The position numbers and the translations under genes are program-made. Positions 16,893-25,556 of a DNA stretch of 64,000 nucleotides are shown in pieces. The stretch is from the NCBI RefSeq assembly GCF_027706725.1, contig NZ_JAQFWQ010000002.1:62001-126000 (forward strand), read 5' to 3'. The stretch is from Nocardiopsis endophytica. GTDB lineage: Bacteria; Actinomycetota; Actinomycetes; Streptosporangiales; Streptosporangiaceae. How positions within the stretch are numbered: position 1 is the first letter of the stretch; each line of letters starts with the position of its first letter. The notes below the pieces were generated by a model. It did no database searches and had not been told where the DNA came from. It saw only the letters and a list, made by a program, of their open reading frames with translations.

Positions 16893-18347
16893 TCACCCGG
16901 ACGGGCAGTCCGCCTCCTCCGGGGGCGCCGGGTCGGCGGCGGGCCCGGCCGCCGCCGAGGTGCTCAGTTCGGGGCCGGTGGGCAGCATGTCCAGCACTGC
17001 GGCGGGCACCTCCCGGGCGCCCCCGGGCGGGTGGCCGAGCCGCTCGGCGGACTCGGCGTCGGGCACCGGGTACTTGGCCCCGGCGTCGGTCACCAGGTAG
17101 TAGGCGCCGCGGTCGGCGCGGCCCCCGGCCGGGGCGGCGCGCACCAGCCCGCCCTCCCCCGCCGGGATCCCGATCAGGTCGGGCGGGGTGCAGGAGGCGG
17201 CGGCGCCGGGCGGGGGGTCGGCGGCGCGGGCGGTGATCGTGGAGGGGCCGCGCAGCGCCAGTGTGGGCCCATCCCCCCGGTCCACCGCGCACAGCGCCGC
17301 CCCTCCGGTCTCGGTGAGGGCGGGCGGCTCGCCGGGCAGGCCCGCGTCGTCGCGGTCCCGGTCCGACAGGTGGGGGCGCACGTCGGCGGCGTCCAGGGGG
17401 ACCGCATCGGGGTCGCCGCCGGGATAGGCCTCCTCGGCCGTTCGCGGGTCCGCCAGCAGGAGCCGGGCGCGGACCTCGCCGGTGGGCGTGAGTCCGTCGC
17501 GCTCCAGCACGTAGTACTGGTCGGAGCCGCCGTCGCCGCCGCCGACGGTGAACACCTGGCCGACCCGGCGCTCCCGCCCGCCGATCCGCGGCCCCTCGCC
17601 GCCCGCGCCGTCCACCTGCGCAGCGGCCAGCCCGGGCCCCTCGGGCAGGGCGGACAGGAACCGCGCGGACACCGGGTGGGCGGGGGCGGTCCCGTACCCG
17701 AGGGCCTCCAGGGCGCCGTGCTCGGCGTCCAGGCGCAGGCGCTCGCCGCGCCAGAGCAGGTGGCGGGTGCCGTCCGGCCCCGCTGCGAGCACCGCCCGGT
17801 CCGCGGGGACCGGGGTCTCCCCGTCGCCCTCGCCGCCGCCGACGGTGAGCGCGGTCAGCGCCCGCGGGTCCTCGTCCTCGCCGGTGGCCACCGGGACCGC
17901 GCAGACCCGCCACGCCGACGGGCCGGCGTCCTCGGCGGGCGGGGGCGGCACCGCGTCGGGGGCGCCACCGATGCCGATCGCCGAGGCGACGGGGGTGCCC
18001 TCCAGGGACGCGGCCGACACCTGAACCGGCTCGCCCAGCAGCAGCGCCGAGGCCTGGTTGGCCACCGGCCACAGGGCGCCGTCGGAGTAGACGTACCGCC
18101 CGCCGCCGTCCTCGACCGCGACCACGGTCCCCTCGGTCCGCCACGAGGTGGCGTTGCCGGGGAAGATGAGCCCGAACACCAGGAACCCGGCGCCGATCAG
18201 CAGCGACAGCACCAGGCCGATGGCCGCCCCCGTGCGGGTGCGGTTCATCGGGGCCTCCACCGCGTCCGGGTCGGCCTCCAGCATCGCGGTGGACAGCCGC
18301 CCCACCAGGAAGCCGTGCGCCTGGACCTGGTCGCGCCGCGTGTTCAC
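16893..18347 (-). CDS. eccB: T7SS membrane core protein EccB
   Basis: 484 aa, the usual EccB length. The short cytoplasmic N-terminus starts with the family signature RRDQVQAHGFLVGRLSTAML. One membrane helix follows at about residues 40-63 and then a large extracytoplasmic domain rich in beta and repeat-like elements (VYSDGALWPVANQASALLLG). EccB is one of the core subunits (with C, D and E) forming the inner-membrane secretion complex. It lies 22 bp downstream of eccD, likely in one transcript. Confidence 0.95.
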   Translation of the reverse strand: MNTRRDQVQAHGFLVGRLSTAMLEADPDAVEAPMNRTRTGAAIGLVLSLLIGAGFLVFGLIFPGNATSWRTEGTVVAVEDGGGRYVYSDGALWPVANQASALLLGEPVQVSAASLEGTPVASAIGIGGAPDAVPPPPAEDAGPSAWRVCAVPVATGEDEDPRALTALTVGGGEGDGETPVPADRAVLAAGPDGTRHLLWRGERLRLDAEHGALEALGYGTAPAHPVSARFLSALPEGPGLAAAQVDGAGGEGPRIGGRERRVGQVFTVGGGDGGSDQYYVLERDGLTPTGEVRARLLLADPRTAEEAYPGGDPDAVPLDAADVRPHLSDRDRDDAGLPGEPPALTETGGAALCAVDRGDGPTLALRGPSTITARAADPPPGAAASCTPPDLIGIPAGEGGLVRAAPAGGRADRGAYYLVTDAGAKYPVPDAESAERLGHPPGGAREVPAAVLDMLPTGPELSTSAAAGPAADPAPPEEADCPSG

Positions 18348-18369
18348 AGCCGCCTCCCGCCGCCCGCGC

Positions 18370-19767
18370 TCATCCGCCGATCCCGCGCAGCAGCCCGAAC
18401 AGCCCCAGGTTCGCCGGGACCAGGATCACCAGGACGATCGCGGCGGCGCTGTGCAGCAGCTCGCCCGCGCGCCCCCAGTGCGGCAGGAGCCTGTTGCCGG
18501 GCACCGCCCACGCGGCCACGGCCAGCGCCAGCGCCCCCGCCAGCAGGATCCCGAACACCGCCAGCCGGGCCGCGGTCCCGCCGAGCGCGGCGGCGCCCAG
18601 CGCCAAGGCGAGCGCGCCGAGGTGGCCGGGGACCAGCAGGCAGGCCCGCTGCCAGGCGCCGCCGAGCCCGCGGGCCTGCAGCAGCAGCACCAGGCACAGG
18701 GCCGCGCCCAGGCCGGTGGACAGCCATCCGGGGTGCACGGCCAGCACGGCCAGCGCCGCCGCGCACACCGCGCCGACCGCCGCCAGCAGCGCGGTCTGGA
18801 AGGAGTCGGCGCGGCGGGTGCGCTCCAGCACCTCGCGGGCCGGGTGCGGGTCGATGTGCTCCTGCAGCTCGTCGGCGCCGGAGGGCAGCGGCGGCAGGCG
18901 CATCCCGGACATGCGGAAGGCGGCGGCGGGCGCGAAGGTGCCCAGCAGCACCGCGGCCCCGGCGAGCAGCCCGGCCACCCCGGGGAGGGGGACGCCGCCC
19001 CAGAACATCAGCAGCGCCCCGGCGGCGCCGCCGAACACCGAGACCGCGCCGAGGCCGGTGAAGAACGGCACGCACCCGGCCGCGGCGGCCACCGCCAGGA
19101 CCGCGGCGCCGGTCCCGGCCGCGCCCCCGGCGAGCAGGCGCGCCCCGGCCAGCGCGGCGCCGGGGTCGCCGTCGGGCGCGCAGGCCCCGGCGAAGGCCAT
19201 GAACAGGACCGCGGCGGTGCCGGTGGCGGCCGCGGTCTCGGCCGATCCCAGCGCCCGCCCGGCCGCCGCGGTCGCCAGCAGCATCAGCACGGCGGTCCCC
19301 GCGGCGACGGCGGCGCCGGTGCCGGAGGGGCCCAGCAGGGCGACCGGGAGCAGGGCGGCGAACAGGGTGGCGGCGCCGGCGGCGGTCAGCCAGCGGCGGG
19401 CGGCGGCCGCGCCCCACCGGTCCGGGCGCTCGGCCATGCCGGTGGCCACGCCGTCGACCAGGTCGTCGAAGTGCACCGGCGGCATCTGGTCGCGGCGCTC
19501 GCGCAGGTAGAGCACCTCGCCGTCGAAGAGTTCGAGGGACTCGCAGGTCCCGTCCTCGTCCAGGGGCGGCGAGCCGAGGCGCTGCAGGACCCACCCGGAG
19601 TGGTCCAGCCCGTTCTCGTCCAGGTCCTCGCCATCGCGTTCGGCATAGAGCAGGAATGTGGGGACGAGTTCGGCGAGAGGGATGTCACAAGGCACGGCGA
19701 TTTCAAAGGACACCGCAGGTGCACGAACGGTGAGTCGACACAATTCCGCGGCGGCGGACTCGGTCAT
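18370..19767 (-). CDS. eccD: T7SS integral membrane channel protein EccD
   Basis: 465 aa. The N-terminal ~85 residues are a ubiquitin-like (YukD-type) cytoplasmic domain (RLTVRAPAVSFEIAVPCDIPLAELVP, WVLQRLG). The remainder is about eleven hydrophobic segments rich in Ala, Gly, Val and Leu, the standard EccD layout. EccD builds the membrane vestibule of the T7SS inner-membrane complex. It is the first gene of the leftward unit; its ATG at 19767 faces the 270-bp control region shared with the divergent eccC gene. Confidence 0.95.
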   Translation of the reverse strand: MTESAAAELCRLTVRAPAVSFEIAVPCDIPLAELVPTFLLYAERDGEDLDENGLDHSGWVLQRLGSPPLDEDGTCESLELFDGEVLYLRERRDQMPPVHFDDLVDGVATGMAERPDRWGAAAARRWLTAAGAATLFAALLPVALLGPSGTGAAVAAGTAVLMLLATAAAGRALGSAETAAATGTAAVLFMAFAGACAPDGDPGAALAGARLLAGGAAGTGAAVLAVAAAAGCVPFFTGLGAVSVFGGAAGALLMFWGGVPLPGVAGLLAGAAVLLGTFAPAAAFRMSGMRLPPLPSGADELQEHIDPHPAREVLERTRRADSFQTALLAAVGAVCAAALAVLAVHPGWLSTGLGAALCLVLLLQARGLGGAWQRACLLVPGHLGALALALGAAALGGTAARLAVFGILLAGALALAVAAWAVPGNRLLPHWGRAGELLHSAAAIVLVILVPANLGLFGLLRGIGG

Positions 19768-19826
19768 ACTACCCCCGGGTGTTTCCGTTCCTGGGCAACG
19801 GCATCGCCTACCCCGTAGGCCCTCCG

Positions 19827-19844
19827 CGTGCTCATATGAGCACG
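19827..19844. promoter_or_regulatory. 18-bp perfect palindrome, candidate operator near eccD
   Basis: CGTGCTCATATGAGCACG is a perfect palindrome with an AT core, 60 bp upstream of the eccD start. Shape and position suit a dimeric repressor or activator; no regulator gene is adjacent. Confidence 0.5.
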
Positions 19845-19911
19845 GTCGCGGCTCCGGGGCGGCAAATGCTCCGCTACGTTAGCACCACTCGCAGAATGGC
19901 AGAGATGACGT

Positions 19912-19927
19912 TTCGATCAATATCGAA
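19912..19927. promoter_or_regulatory. Inverted repeat TTCGAT-N4-ATCGAA
   Basis: Six-bp arms separated by CAAT lie in the middle of the eccD/eccC control region. The region is unusually AT-rich, as expected for a promoter or operator. Confidence 0.4.
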
Positions 19928-19972
19928 TGACCTCACAGGTGGGGCATCGTAGAGCAATCCGAGCGGCCGGGT

Positions 19973-19990
19973 ATCGGCCGATCGGCCGAT
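19973..19990. promoter_or_regulatory. 18-bp perfect palindrome near eccC
   Basis: ATCGGCCGATCGGCCGAT is a perfect palindrome built from two overlapping ATCGGCCGAT units, 48 bp upstream of the eccC GTG. It may be an operator or a 5' leader hairpin of the eccC transcript. Confidence 0.45.
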
Positions 19991-20037
19991 CTGCGGCCCG
20001 CTGATCCGTCCGATCGAACAAAGGGGTCCGTGCAGCC

Positions 20038-23000
20038 GTGAGCACTCTCATCGTCCGCCGGCCGGCCCGCCGGCCCGGCCCCGAGCTCCCCTCCGGGGAG
20101 CTCGCCCTGCAGGAGCCGCCCGCGCTGCCCGAGCAGCGGGGCGGCATGGGCGCGGTCTTCATGTACCTGCCGATGGCGCTCAGTTCGCTCGCCATGGTGA
20201 TGCTGTTCCTGCGGCCCGGGAGCGGCGGCGGAGGACTGGGCGGCGCCATGCCCTACATCGCCGGCGGCATGATGCTGGTCGGCGCGGTCGCCATGCTGGG
20301 CGGGCAGTACCTGCGCACCCGTCTGGAGCGGCGCCGGGCGCTGGCCGGGGAGCGCCGCGACTACCTTCGCTACTTGGGCAGGATGCGGGGGCGGGTGCGC
20401 GAGCTGGTCGCCGCCCAGCGGGACGCGCGCTACTGGAACGGCCCCGACCCCGACGCGCTGTGGTCGCTGGTGCGCACGACCCGGCTGTGGGAGCGGCGCG
20501 CCGCCCACGACGACTTCGGCGAGGTGCGCTTCGCCGTGGGCCGGCAGCCGCTGAACGCCACCATCGCGCCGCTGTCCACCAAGCCGGTGGAGGACCTGGA
20601 GCCGCTGTCGGCGCACGCGCTGCGCCGGTTCATCGCCGCCTACTCCACCGTCGCCGACCTGCCCGTCTCCATCCACCTGCGGGGGTACGCGCACATCGCG
20701 CTGCGCGGCGACGCCGAGGCGGCGCGCGCCATGGCCCGGGCGCTGGTGGGACAGCTGGCCGTGTTCCACGCCCCGGACGAGCTGCGCATCGCCGCGTGCG
20801 TGGGCGACGACCGGACGGCCCGCTGGGACTGGCTCAAGTGGCTGCCGCACTGCCTGCACCCCTCCGAGCGGGACGGCGCCGGGCCGGTCCGGCTGTTCGC
20901 ACCGGACGCGGTGGAGCTGGAGCGGCTGATCGGCCCGGACCTGGCCGACCGCCCCCGGTTCGACCCGCAGGCCGCGCCCGGGCGGGAGGAGCCGTTCACC
21001 GTGCTGCTGGTGGACGGCGGCCGGGTGCCGCAGGGCGCGCGGATGGCCGGCGGGGGCTACCGCAACGCCGTGGTGGTCGAGGTCGGGGCCGACCGGGCCT
21101 GGGACGGCGCCCCGCACACCCTGTCGCTGCGGGTGGGGGCGGACGGGGTGGAGGTGGCCGACCTGGACCGGTCCGGCCGGGAGGTGTTCGCCCCGCTGGG
21201 CCGCCCCGACCGGCTGGGCGAGCCGCGCGCCCGCGCCCTGGCGCGGCTGCTGGCGCCCTACCGGATGAGCGTGTCCGCGGACGTGGTGGAGCCGCTGACC
21301 ACCGACTTCGACCTGACCGCGCTGCTGGGCATCGCCAACCTGCACACCTGGGACCCGCACCGGCAGTGGGAGCGCGGGGACCGCCCCGAGCACCGGCTGC
21401 GGGTGCCGGTCGGGATGACCGAGTCGGGGGCGCCGCTGGAGCTGGACCTGAAGGAGTCGGCGCTGGGCGGCATGGGGCCGCACGGGATGCTCATCGGCGC
21501 CACCGGGTCGGGCAAGAGCGAGCTGCTGCGCACCCTGGTGCTGGCGCTGGCGCTCACGCACTCCTCGGAGACCCTCAACTTCGTCCTGGTCGACTTCAAG
21601 GGCGGGGCGACCTTCATCGGGCTGGACCGGCTGAACCACACCTCGGCGCTGATCACCAACCTCGCCGACGAGACCTCCCTGGTGGAGCGGATGCAGGACG
21701 CGCTGCACGGCGAGCTGATCCGCCGCCAGGAGCGGCTGCGCGCGGCCGGGAACTTCAGCTCCGTGCACGAGTACGAGAAGGCGCGCCGCTCCGACCCGGG
21801 CATGGAGCCGATGCCGACCCTGCTGGTGGTGGTGGACGAGTTCAGCGAGCTGCTGGCCGCGCACCGCGACTTCATGGACCTGTTCGTGATGATCGGGCGG
21901 CTGGGGCGCAGCCTCGGCGTGCACCTGCTGCTCGCCTCCCAGCGGCTGGACGAGGGGCGGATGCACCAGCTGGAGAGCCACCTGTCCTACCGGATCGCGC
22001 TGCGCACGTTCTCGGCGATGGAGAGCCGCGGGGTGCTGGGCGTGCCCGACGCCCACCAGCTGCCGCCGGCCCCCGGGAGCGGCTACCTCAAGACCGACAC
22101 CGACGAGCTGGCCCGGTTCAAGGCGGCCTACGTGTCCGGGCCCTACCGGGCGCGGCGGCGGCCGGTGCGGACCGCGGCGGCGGGCGGGGAGGTGGCCCCG
22201 CTGCTGGCGACGTACGTGGCCAGGACCGCCCCGGCGGCCGCCCCCGAACCCGAGGAGCCGGAGGAGGAGCCGGCGGAGAGCCTGCTGGAGACCGCGTTGG
22301 AGGCGGTGCGCGGCGCCGGGCCGCCCGCCCGGCGGGTGTGGCTGCCGCCCCTGGACGCGCCCCCGGCGCTGGGGCGCCTGCTGGCCGAGGCCGGGCTCGG
22401 CGGGAGCGGCCCGTCGTGGTCGCGGGAGCCGGTGCTGAGCGTCCCGCTGGGCGAGGTGGACCGGCCCTTCGAGCAGCTGCGCACCCCGCTGACGGCGGAC
22501 CTGCGCTCCTCGGGCGGGCACACCGCGGTGGTGGGCGGCCCGCAGTCGGGCAAGAGCACGCTGCTGCTCACCCTGATCTCCGCCCTCGCGCTCACCAACA
22601 CCCCGGCCCAGGCGCAGTTCTACATCCTCGACTTCGGCGGCGGGACGCTGCGCGCCGCCTCGGGCCTGCCGCACGTGGGCGGGGTGTGCGGGCGCCTGGA
22701 CACCGAGCGGGTCAACCGCACGGTGGCGGAGATGACGGCGCTCCTGGCGCGCCGGGAGCGGGACTTCGCCGAGCACGGTGTGGACTCGATGGCCGACTTC
22801 CGGCGCCGCCGCGCCCGGGGGGAGTTCCCCGACGAGCGGTACGGCGACGTGTTCCTGGTGATCGACGGGTGGGCGACGGTCCGCCAGGAGATGATGGACC
22901 TGGTCCCCGACATCGTGCAGATCGCCCAGCGCGGGCTGAGCTACGGGGTGCACCTGGTGGTGGCGTCCCCGCGCTGGGCCGACGTGCAGTCCAGCCTGCG

Positions 23001-24030
23001 CGACCTGCTGGGCACCCGGTTCGAGCTGCGGTTGGGCGACGCGGTGGACTCGGCGATCAACATGCGCAAGGCGGAGACGGTGCCGCGGGTCCCGGGGCGG
23101 GGCCTGACCGACGAGCTCAAGCACTTCCTCACCGCGGTCCCCCGGCTCGCGGACGGGGGCGGCGAGGGGGCTCCCGGAACGGCGGAGGCCCCCGTCGCCT
23201 CCGGCCTGGAGGGGCTGGTGCGGGCGGTCGCCGAGGCGTGGGACGGCCCGCCCGCCCCGCCGGTGCGCACCCTGCCGCTGCACCTGCCCGCCGCCGAGCT
23301 GCCCGCGGCCGAGGAGGGGCCCCGGGTCCCGCTCGGCCTGGAGGAGCGGCGCCTGGAGCCGTTCTGGCACGACTTCTCCACCTCCCCGCACATGCTGGCG
23401 GTGGGCGACACCGAGAGCGGGAAGACCAACCTGCTGCGGCTCGTGACGCGGGCGATCCGGGAGCGCTACTCGGCCGAGGAGGCCCGCGTGGTGGTGGTCG
23501 ACCCCCGGCGCGGGCTGTTCGACGCGATCCCCGAGGAGCAGCGCCTGGGGTACGCGGTGACGGGCGCGAGCGCCCAGGAGATGATGAACGCCGCCGCCCA
23601 GGCGCTGAAGCCGCGGCTGCCCGGCCCCGAGGTCACCCCGGAGGAGCTGCGCGCCCGCTCCTGGTGGACCGGGCCGGAGCTGTTCGTGGTGATCGACGAC
23701 TACGACCTGCTGGGCACCGGGGGGCCGGGGCCGCTGGCGCCGCTGCTGGACATGCTGCCGCTGGGGGCCGACATCGGGCTGCACCTGATTCTGGCCCGCG
23801 GGGCGGGCGGGTTCAGCCGGGCGATGGGGGAGCCGGCGCTGCGGATGCTGATCGACGCGAACACGCCGAGCATCGTGCTGTCATGCCCGCCGTCGGAGGG
23901 GATCCTGTTCGGCTCACTGCGCCCGCGGACCCTGCCGCCGGGGCGGGCGCTGCGCCTGGACCGCCGCGACCCCGTCCAGGTACAGCTGGCCCTGGCCCCC
24001 GAGACCGAGGAGGCCGCCCCTCGGCGATGA
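20038..24030 (+). CDS. eccC: T7SS motor ATPase EccC (fused EccCa-EccCb)
   Basis: 1330 aa with GTG start. The N-terminus RPARRPGPELPSGELALQEP is the conserved EccC opening. Two membrane helices follow at about residues 42-60 and 72-92, a DUF region comes next, then three FtsK/SpoIIIE-type ATPase domains. Walker A motifs are GATGSGKSE (about residue 486), GGPQSGKST (about 837) and GDTESGKTN (about 1125). Walker B is VVVDEF in ATPase 1, while ATPases 2 and 3 have the VIDGW and VIDDY variants usual for the degenerate domains. EccC recruits WXG100 substrates through C-terminal signals and powers export. It is transcribed divergently from eccD. Its TGA stop lies inside the 60-bp palindrome at 24027. 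Confidence 0.96.
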   Translation: MSTLIVRRPARRPGPELPSGELALQEPPALPEQRGGMGAVFMYLPMALSSLAMVMLFLRPGSGGGGLGGAMPYIAGGMMLVGAVAMLGGQYLRTRLERRRALAGERRDYLRYLGRMRGRVRELVAAQRDARYWNGPDPDALWSLVRTTRLWERRAAHDDFGEVRFAVGRQPLNATIAPLSTKPVEDLEPLSAHALRRFIAAYSTVADLPVSIHLRGYAHIALRGDAEAARAMARALVGQLAVFHAPDELRIAACVGDDRTARWDWLKWLPHCLHPSERDGAGPVRLFAPDAVELERLIGPDLADRPRFDPQAAPGREEPFTVLLVDGGRVPQGARMAGGGYRNAVVVEVGADRAWDGAPHTLSLRVGADGVEVADLDRSGREVFAPLGRPDRLGEPRARALARLLAPYRMSVSADVVEPLTTDFDLTALLGIANLHTWDPHRQWERGDRPEHRLRVPVGMTESGAPLELDLKESALGGMGPHGMLIGATGSGKSELLRTLVLALALTHSSETLNFVLVDFKGGATFIGLDRLNHTSALITNLADETSLVERMQDALHGELIRRQERLRAAGNFSSVHEYEKARRSDPGMEPMPTLLVVVDEFSELLAAHRDFMDLFVMIGRLGRSLGVHLLLASQRLDEGRMHQLESHLSYRIALRTFSAMESRGVLGVPDAHQLPPAPGSGYLKTDTDELARFKAAYVSGPYRARRRPVRTAAAGGEVAPLLATYVARTAPAAAPEPEEPEEEPAESLLETALEAVRGAGPPARRVWLPPLDAPPALGRLLAEAGLGGSGPSWSREPVLSVPLGEVDRPFEQLRTPLTADLRSSGGHTAVVGGPQSGKSTLLLTLISALALTNTPAQAQFYILDFGGGTLRAASGLPHVGGVCGRLDTERVNRTVAEMTALLARRERDFAEHGVDSMADFRRRRARGEFPDERYGDVFLVIDGWATVRQEMMDLVPDIVQIAQRGLSYGVHLVVASPRWADVQSSLRDLLGTRFELRLGDAVDSAINMRKAETVPRVPGRGLTDELKHFLTAVPRLADGGGEGAPGTAEAPVASGLEGLVRAVAEAWDGPPAPPVRTLPLHLPAAELPAAEEGPRVPLGLEERRLEPFWHDFSTSPHMLAVGDTESGKTNLLRLVTRAIRERYSAEEARVVVVDPRRGLFDAIPEEQRLGYAVTGASAQEMMNAAAQALKPRLPGPEVTPEELRARSWWTGPELFVVIDDYDLLGTGGPGPLAPLLDMLPLGADIGLHLILARGAGGFSRAMGEPALRMLIDANTPSIVLSCPPSEGILFGSLRPRTLPPGRALRLDRRDPVQVQLALAPETEEAAPRR

Positions 24031-24086
24031 TCTCGACGGAAGTGCCGCCATTCCGGCGGTTTTGACAGCACCCTTGTCGAGATCAT
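24027..24086. repeat. 60-bp palindromic element, copy A
   Basis: Begins ATGATCTCGA and ends TCGAGATCAT, with an inner GCCGCC/GGCGG hairpin. Read on the minus strand it has AAAACCG at positions 24-30, exactly as in the two other 60-bp copies at 44154 and 52598. The eccC stop codon (24028-24030) is made from its left terminus. It lies between convergent eccC and the mycosin-like gene, so a bidirectional terminator role is plausible. Confidence 0.75.
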
Positions 24087-24126
24087 CGGGGGCCGGGCCG
24101 CAACGGCGCTCCTCCGCCGGGGCCGC

Positions 24127-25350
24127 TCAGGTGCGGCGGGTGCGGCCGTGCCGGACGGCTGCGGCTCCGACGGCCAGGACCAGGATCAGCAGCGCCGACC
24201 CGCCCGCCACGGCGAGGGTCCGGCCGACGGTCGGAGGGGTCGGGGGGTCCGGCGAGAAGGCCGCCGCCTCCGGGGCCGCGCCCGCCTCGCGCGGGGCCGG
24301 GACGGCGGTCAGTGCGGCGACGGGATCGAGCGTCCCCGCGCCGAGCAGCGCCTCGGAGGCCGCACCGGGGGCGGGGTAGGCGGTCGACGTCAGCCGTTCG
24401 GCGACCGCCCCGGCGTCCAGGTCGGGCTCGTGCGAGCGCAGCAGCGCGGCCGTCCCCGCCACGAATGCGGCGGCGACCGCGTCCCCGCCCGACGTGAAGT
24501 GGCCGTCGCCGCCGGGGCCCACGCCCATCGCCGCCCGCCCCGGTGCGGCCAGGTCGGCCCGCACGGGCTCCCCGTCGGCGTCCACGGCCGGCTCGCTCTC
24601 GGCGGGTGCGCCGTCCGGGCCGGTCGCGGCGACGGCGAGCACCCCGGGCCCCGGCCCGGGCAGCGCGGCGACCGGTCCCCCGTCCGTCGGCACCGTGGCC
24701 GGGGCGACCACCAGGGCGTCCGCGTCGGCGGCCGTGCGCAGCGCCGCACCGATGCCCGTGTCGCCCCCGGCGGCCGGGACCGGCGCGCCGACCAGCACCA
24801 CGTCGGCGCCGTCGCCGACCGCGCTCTCGATCCCCCCGGCCAGGTCCTGCGCGTCGGCCACGCCCCGGTCGTCGGTCACCCCGACGGCGAGCACCCGCGC
24901 GGCCGGGGCGACCCCGACCATGCCGCTGTCGTCCTGTCCGCGTGCGGCGACGATCCCGGCGAGGAAGGTGCCGAACCCGACGCAGTCCTCCCCGGCCCCG
25001 TCCACGGCGCCGTCAAGGGCGGCGGCGGTGTCGTCGACCCCGCTGCCGACCACGGCGACGGTCACGCCGCCGCCGTCCGCGAACCCGCGCGCCTCGGGCA
25101 GGCCGAGCGCGCCCTCGGTCCACACCTCGCGGTCGATCACCGTCTCCGAAGGGGGCAGGCACTCCCCTCCCTCGGCGACCATCGCCGCCTCGGGCAGCGC
25201 CGTCGGGGAGTCGGAGCCGCCGCCCTCCGAGCCGCCCGTGTCGGCCGACGCCCCCGCTGGGCCGCCGACGGACACGGCGACCACCGCCGCGGCGAGCACC
25301 GCCGCCGCACCGCTCCGCAGACCCGGTCTCCCGCCCAGCACCGACGCCAC
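24127..25350 (-). CDS. Mycosin-like subtilase fold protein with lost catalytic triad (pseudoprotease)
   Basis: 407 aa with mycosin architecture. It has a signal peptide, a linker, C64 and C123 at the usual disulfide-like positions, a subtilase domain and a C-terminal membrane helix (about 375-398) with a basic tail. The three catalytic residues are replaced. The Asp of the VVDTGV motif is Gly (VVG102SGVD), the His of GHGT is Phe (GF126GTFLAGIVAA), and the Ser of GTSFAAP is Ala (GDA291VAAAFVAGTAALL). The oxyanion Asn region reads VVAPATV. The frame is intact and flanking motifs are conserved, so this looks like a maintained non-catalytic mycosin rather than a decaying gene. Mycobacterial mycosins are reported to stabilise the ESX complex independently of proteolysis, which would suit this protein. 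It faces eccC across the 60-bp palindrome. Confidence 0.9.
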   Translation of the reverse strand: MASVLGGRPGLRSGAAAVLAAAVVAVSVGGPAGASADTGGSEGGGSDSPTALPEAAMVAEGGECLPPSETVIDREVWTEGALGLPEARGFADGGGVTVAVVGSGVDDTAAALDGAVDGAGEDCVGFGTFLAGIVAARGQDDSGMVGVAPAARVLAVGVTDDRGVADAQDLAGGIESAVGDGADVVLVGAPVPAAGGDTGIGAALRTAADADALVVAPATVPTDGGPVAALPGPGPGVLAVAATGPDGAPAESEPAVDADGEPVRADLAAPGRAAMGVGPGGDGHFTSGGDAVAAAFVAGTAALLRSHEPDLDAGAVAERLTSTAYPAPGAASEALLGAGTLDPVAALTAVPAPREAGAAPEAAAFSPDPPTPPTVGRTLAVAGGSALLILVLAVGAAAVRHGRTRRT

Positions 25351-25556
25351 TCCCCTTCTCCGCTCACCCGCCCGGAGCCGCCCGGGCCGGACGGGGCAAC
25401 CCTAGGACGCCGACGGCGCCCGGGCGAGGGCGGCCGGTCCAGCGAGGCCGCCACCGATTCCCATCCGCCCAGGTGGGCCCGCCGGTGACGGCTCTCGGAC
25501 GGGACCGGGCCGTCTTCGAGGCGCTGACCGGCGGAAGCCACGCCACTCGGCGGGCC

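Larger units (their letters stand above)
19768..20037. promoter_or_regulatory. Divergent eccD / eccC control region
   Basis: 270 bp separate the starts of eccD and eccC. It is less GC-rich than its surroundings, holds no gene that I can support, and contains three perfect inverted repeats listed separately. Promoters for both T7SS arms must lie here, but I could not place confident -10/-35 boxes. Confidence 0.6.

Noticed and set aside
24127-25350. Mycosin gene as a decaying pseudogene
   Set aside because: No frameshift or internal stop, signal peptide and membrane anchor retained, and motif surroundings conserved; a maintained inactive protein fits better.
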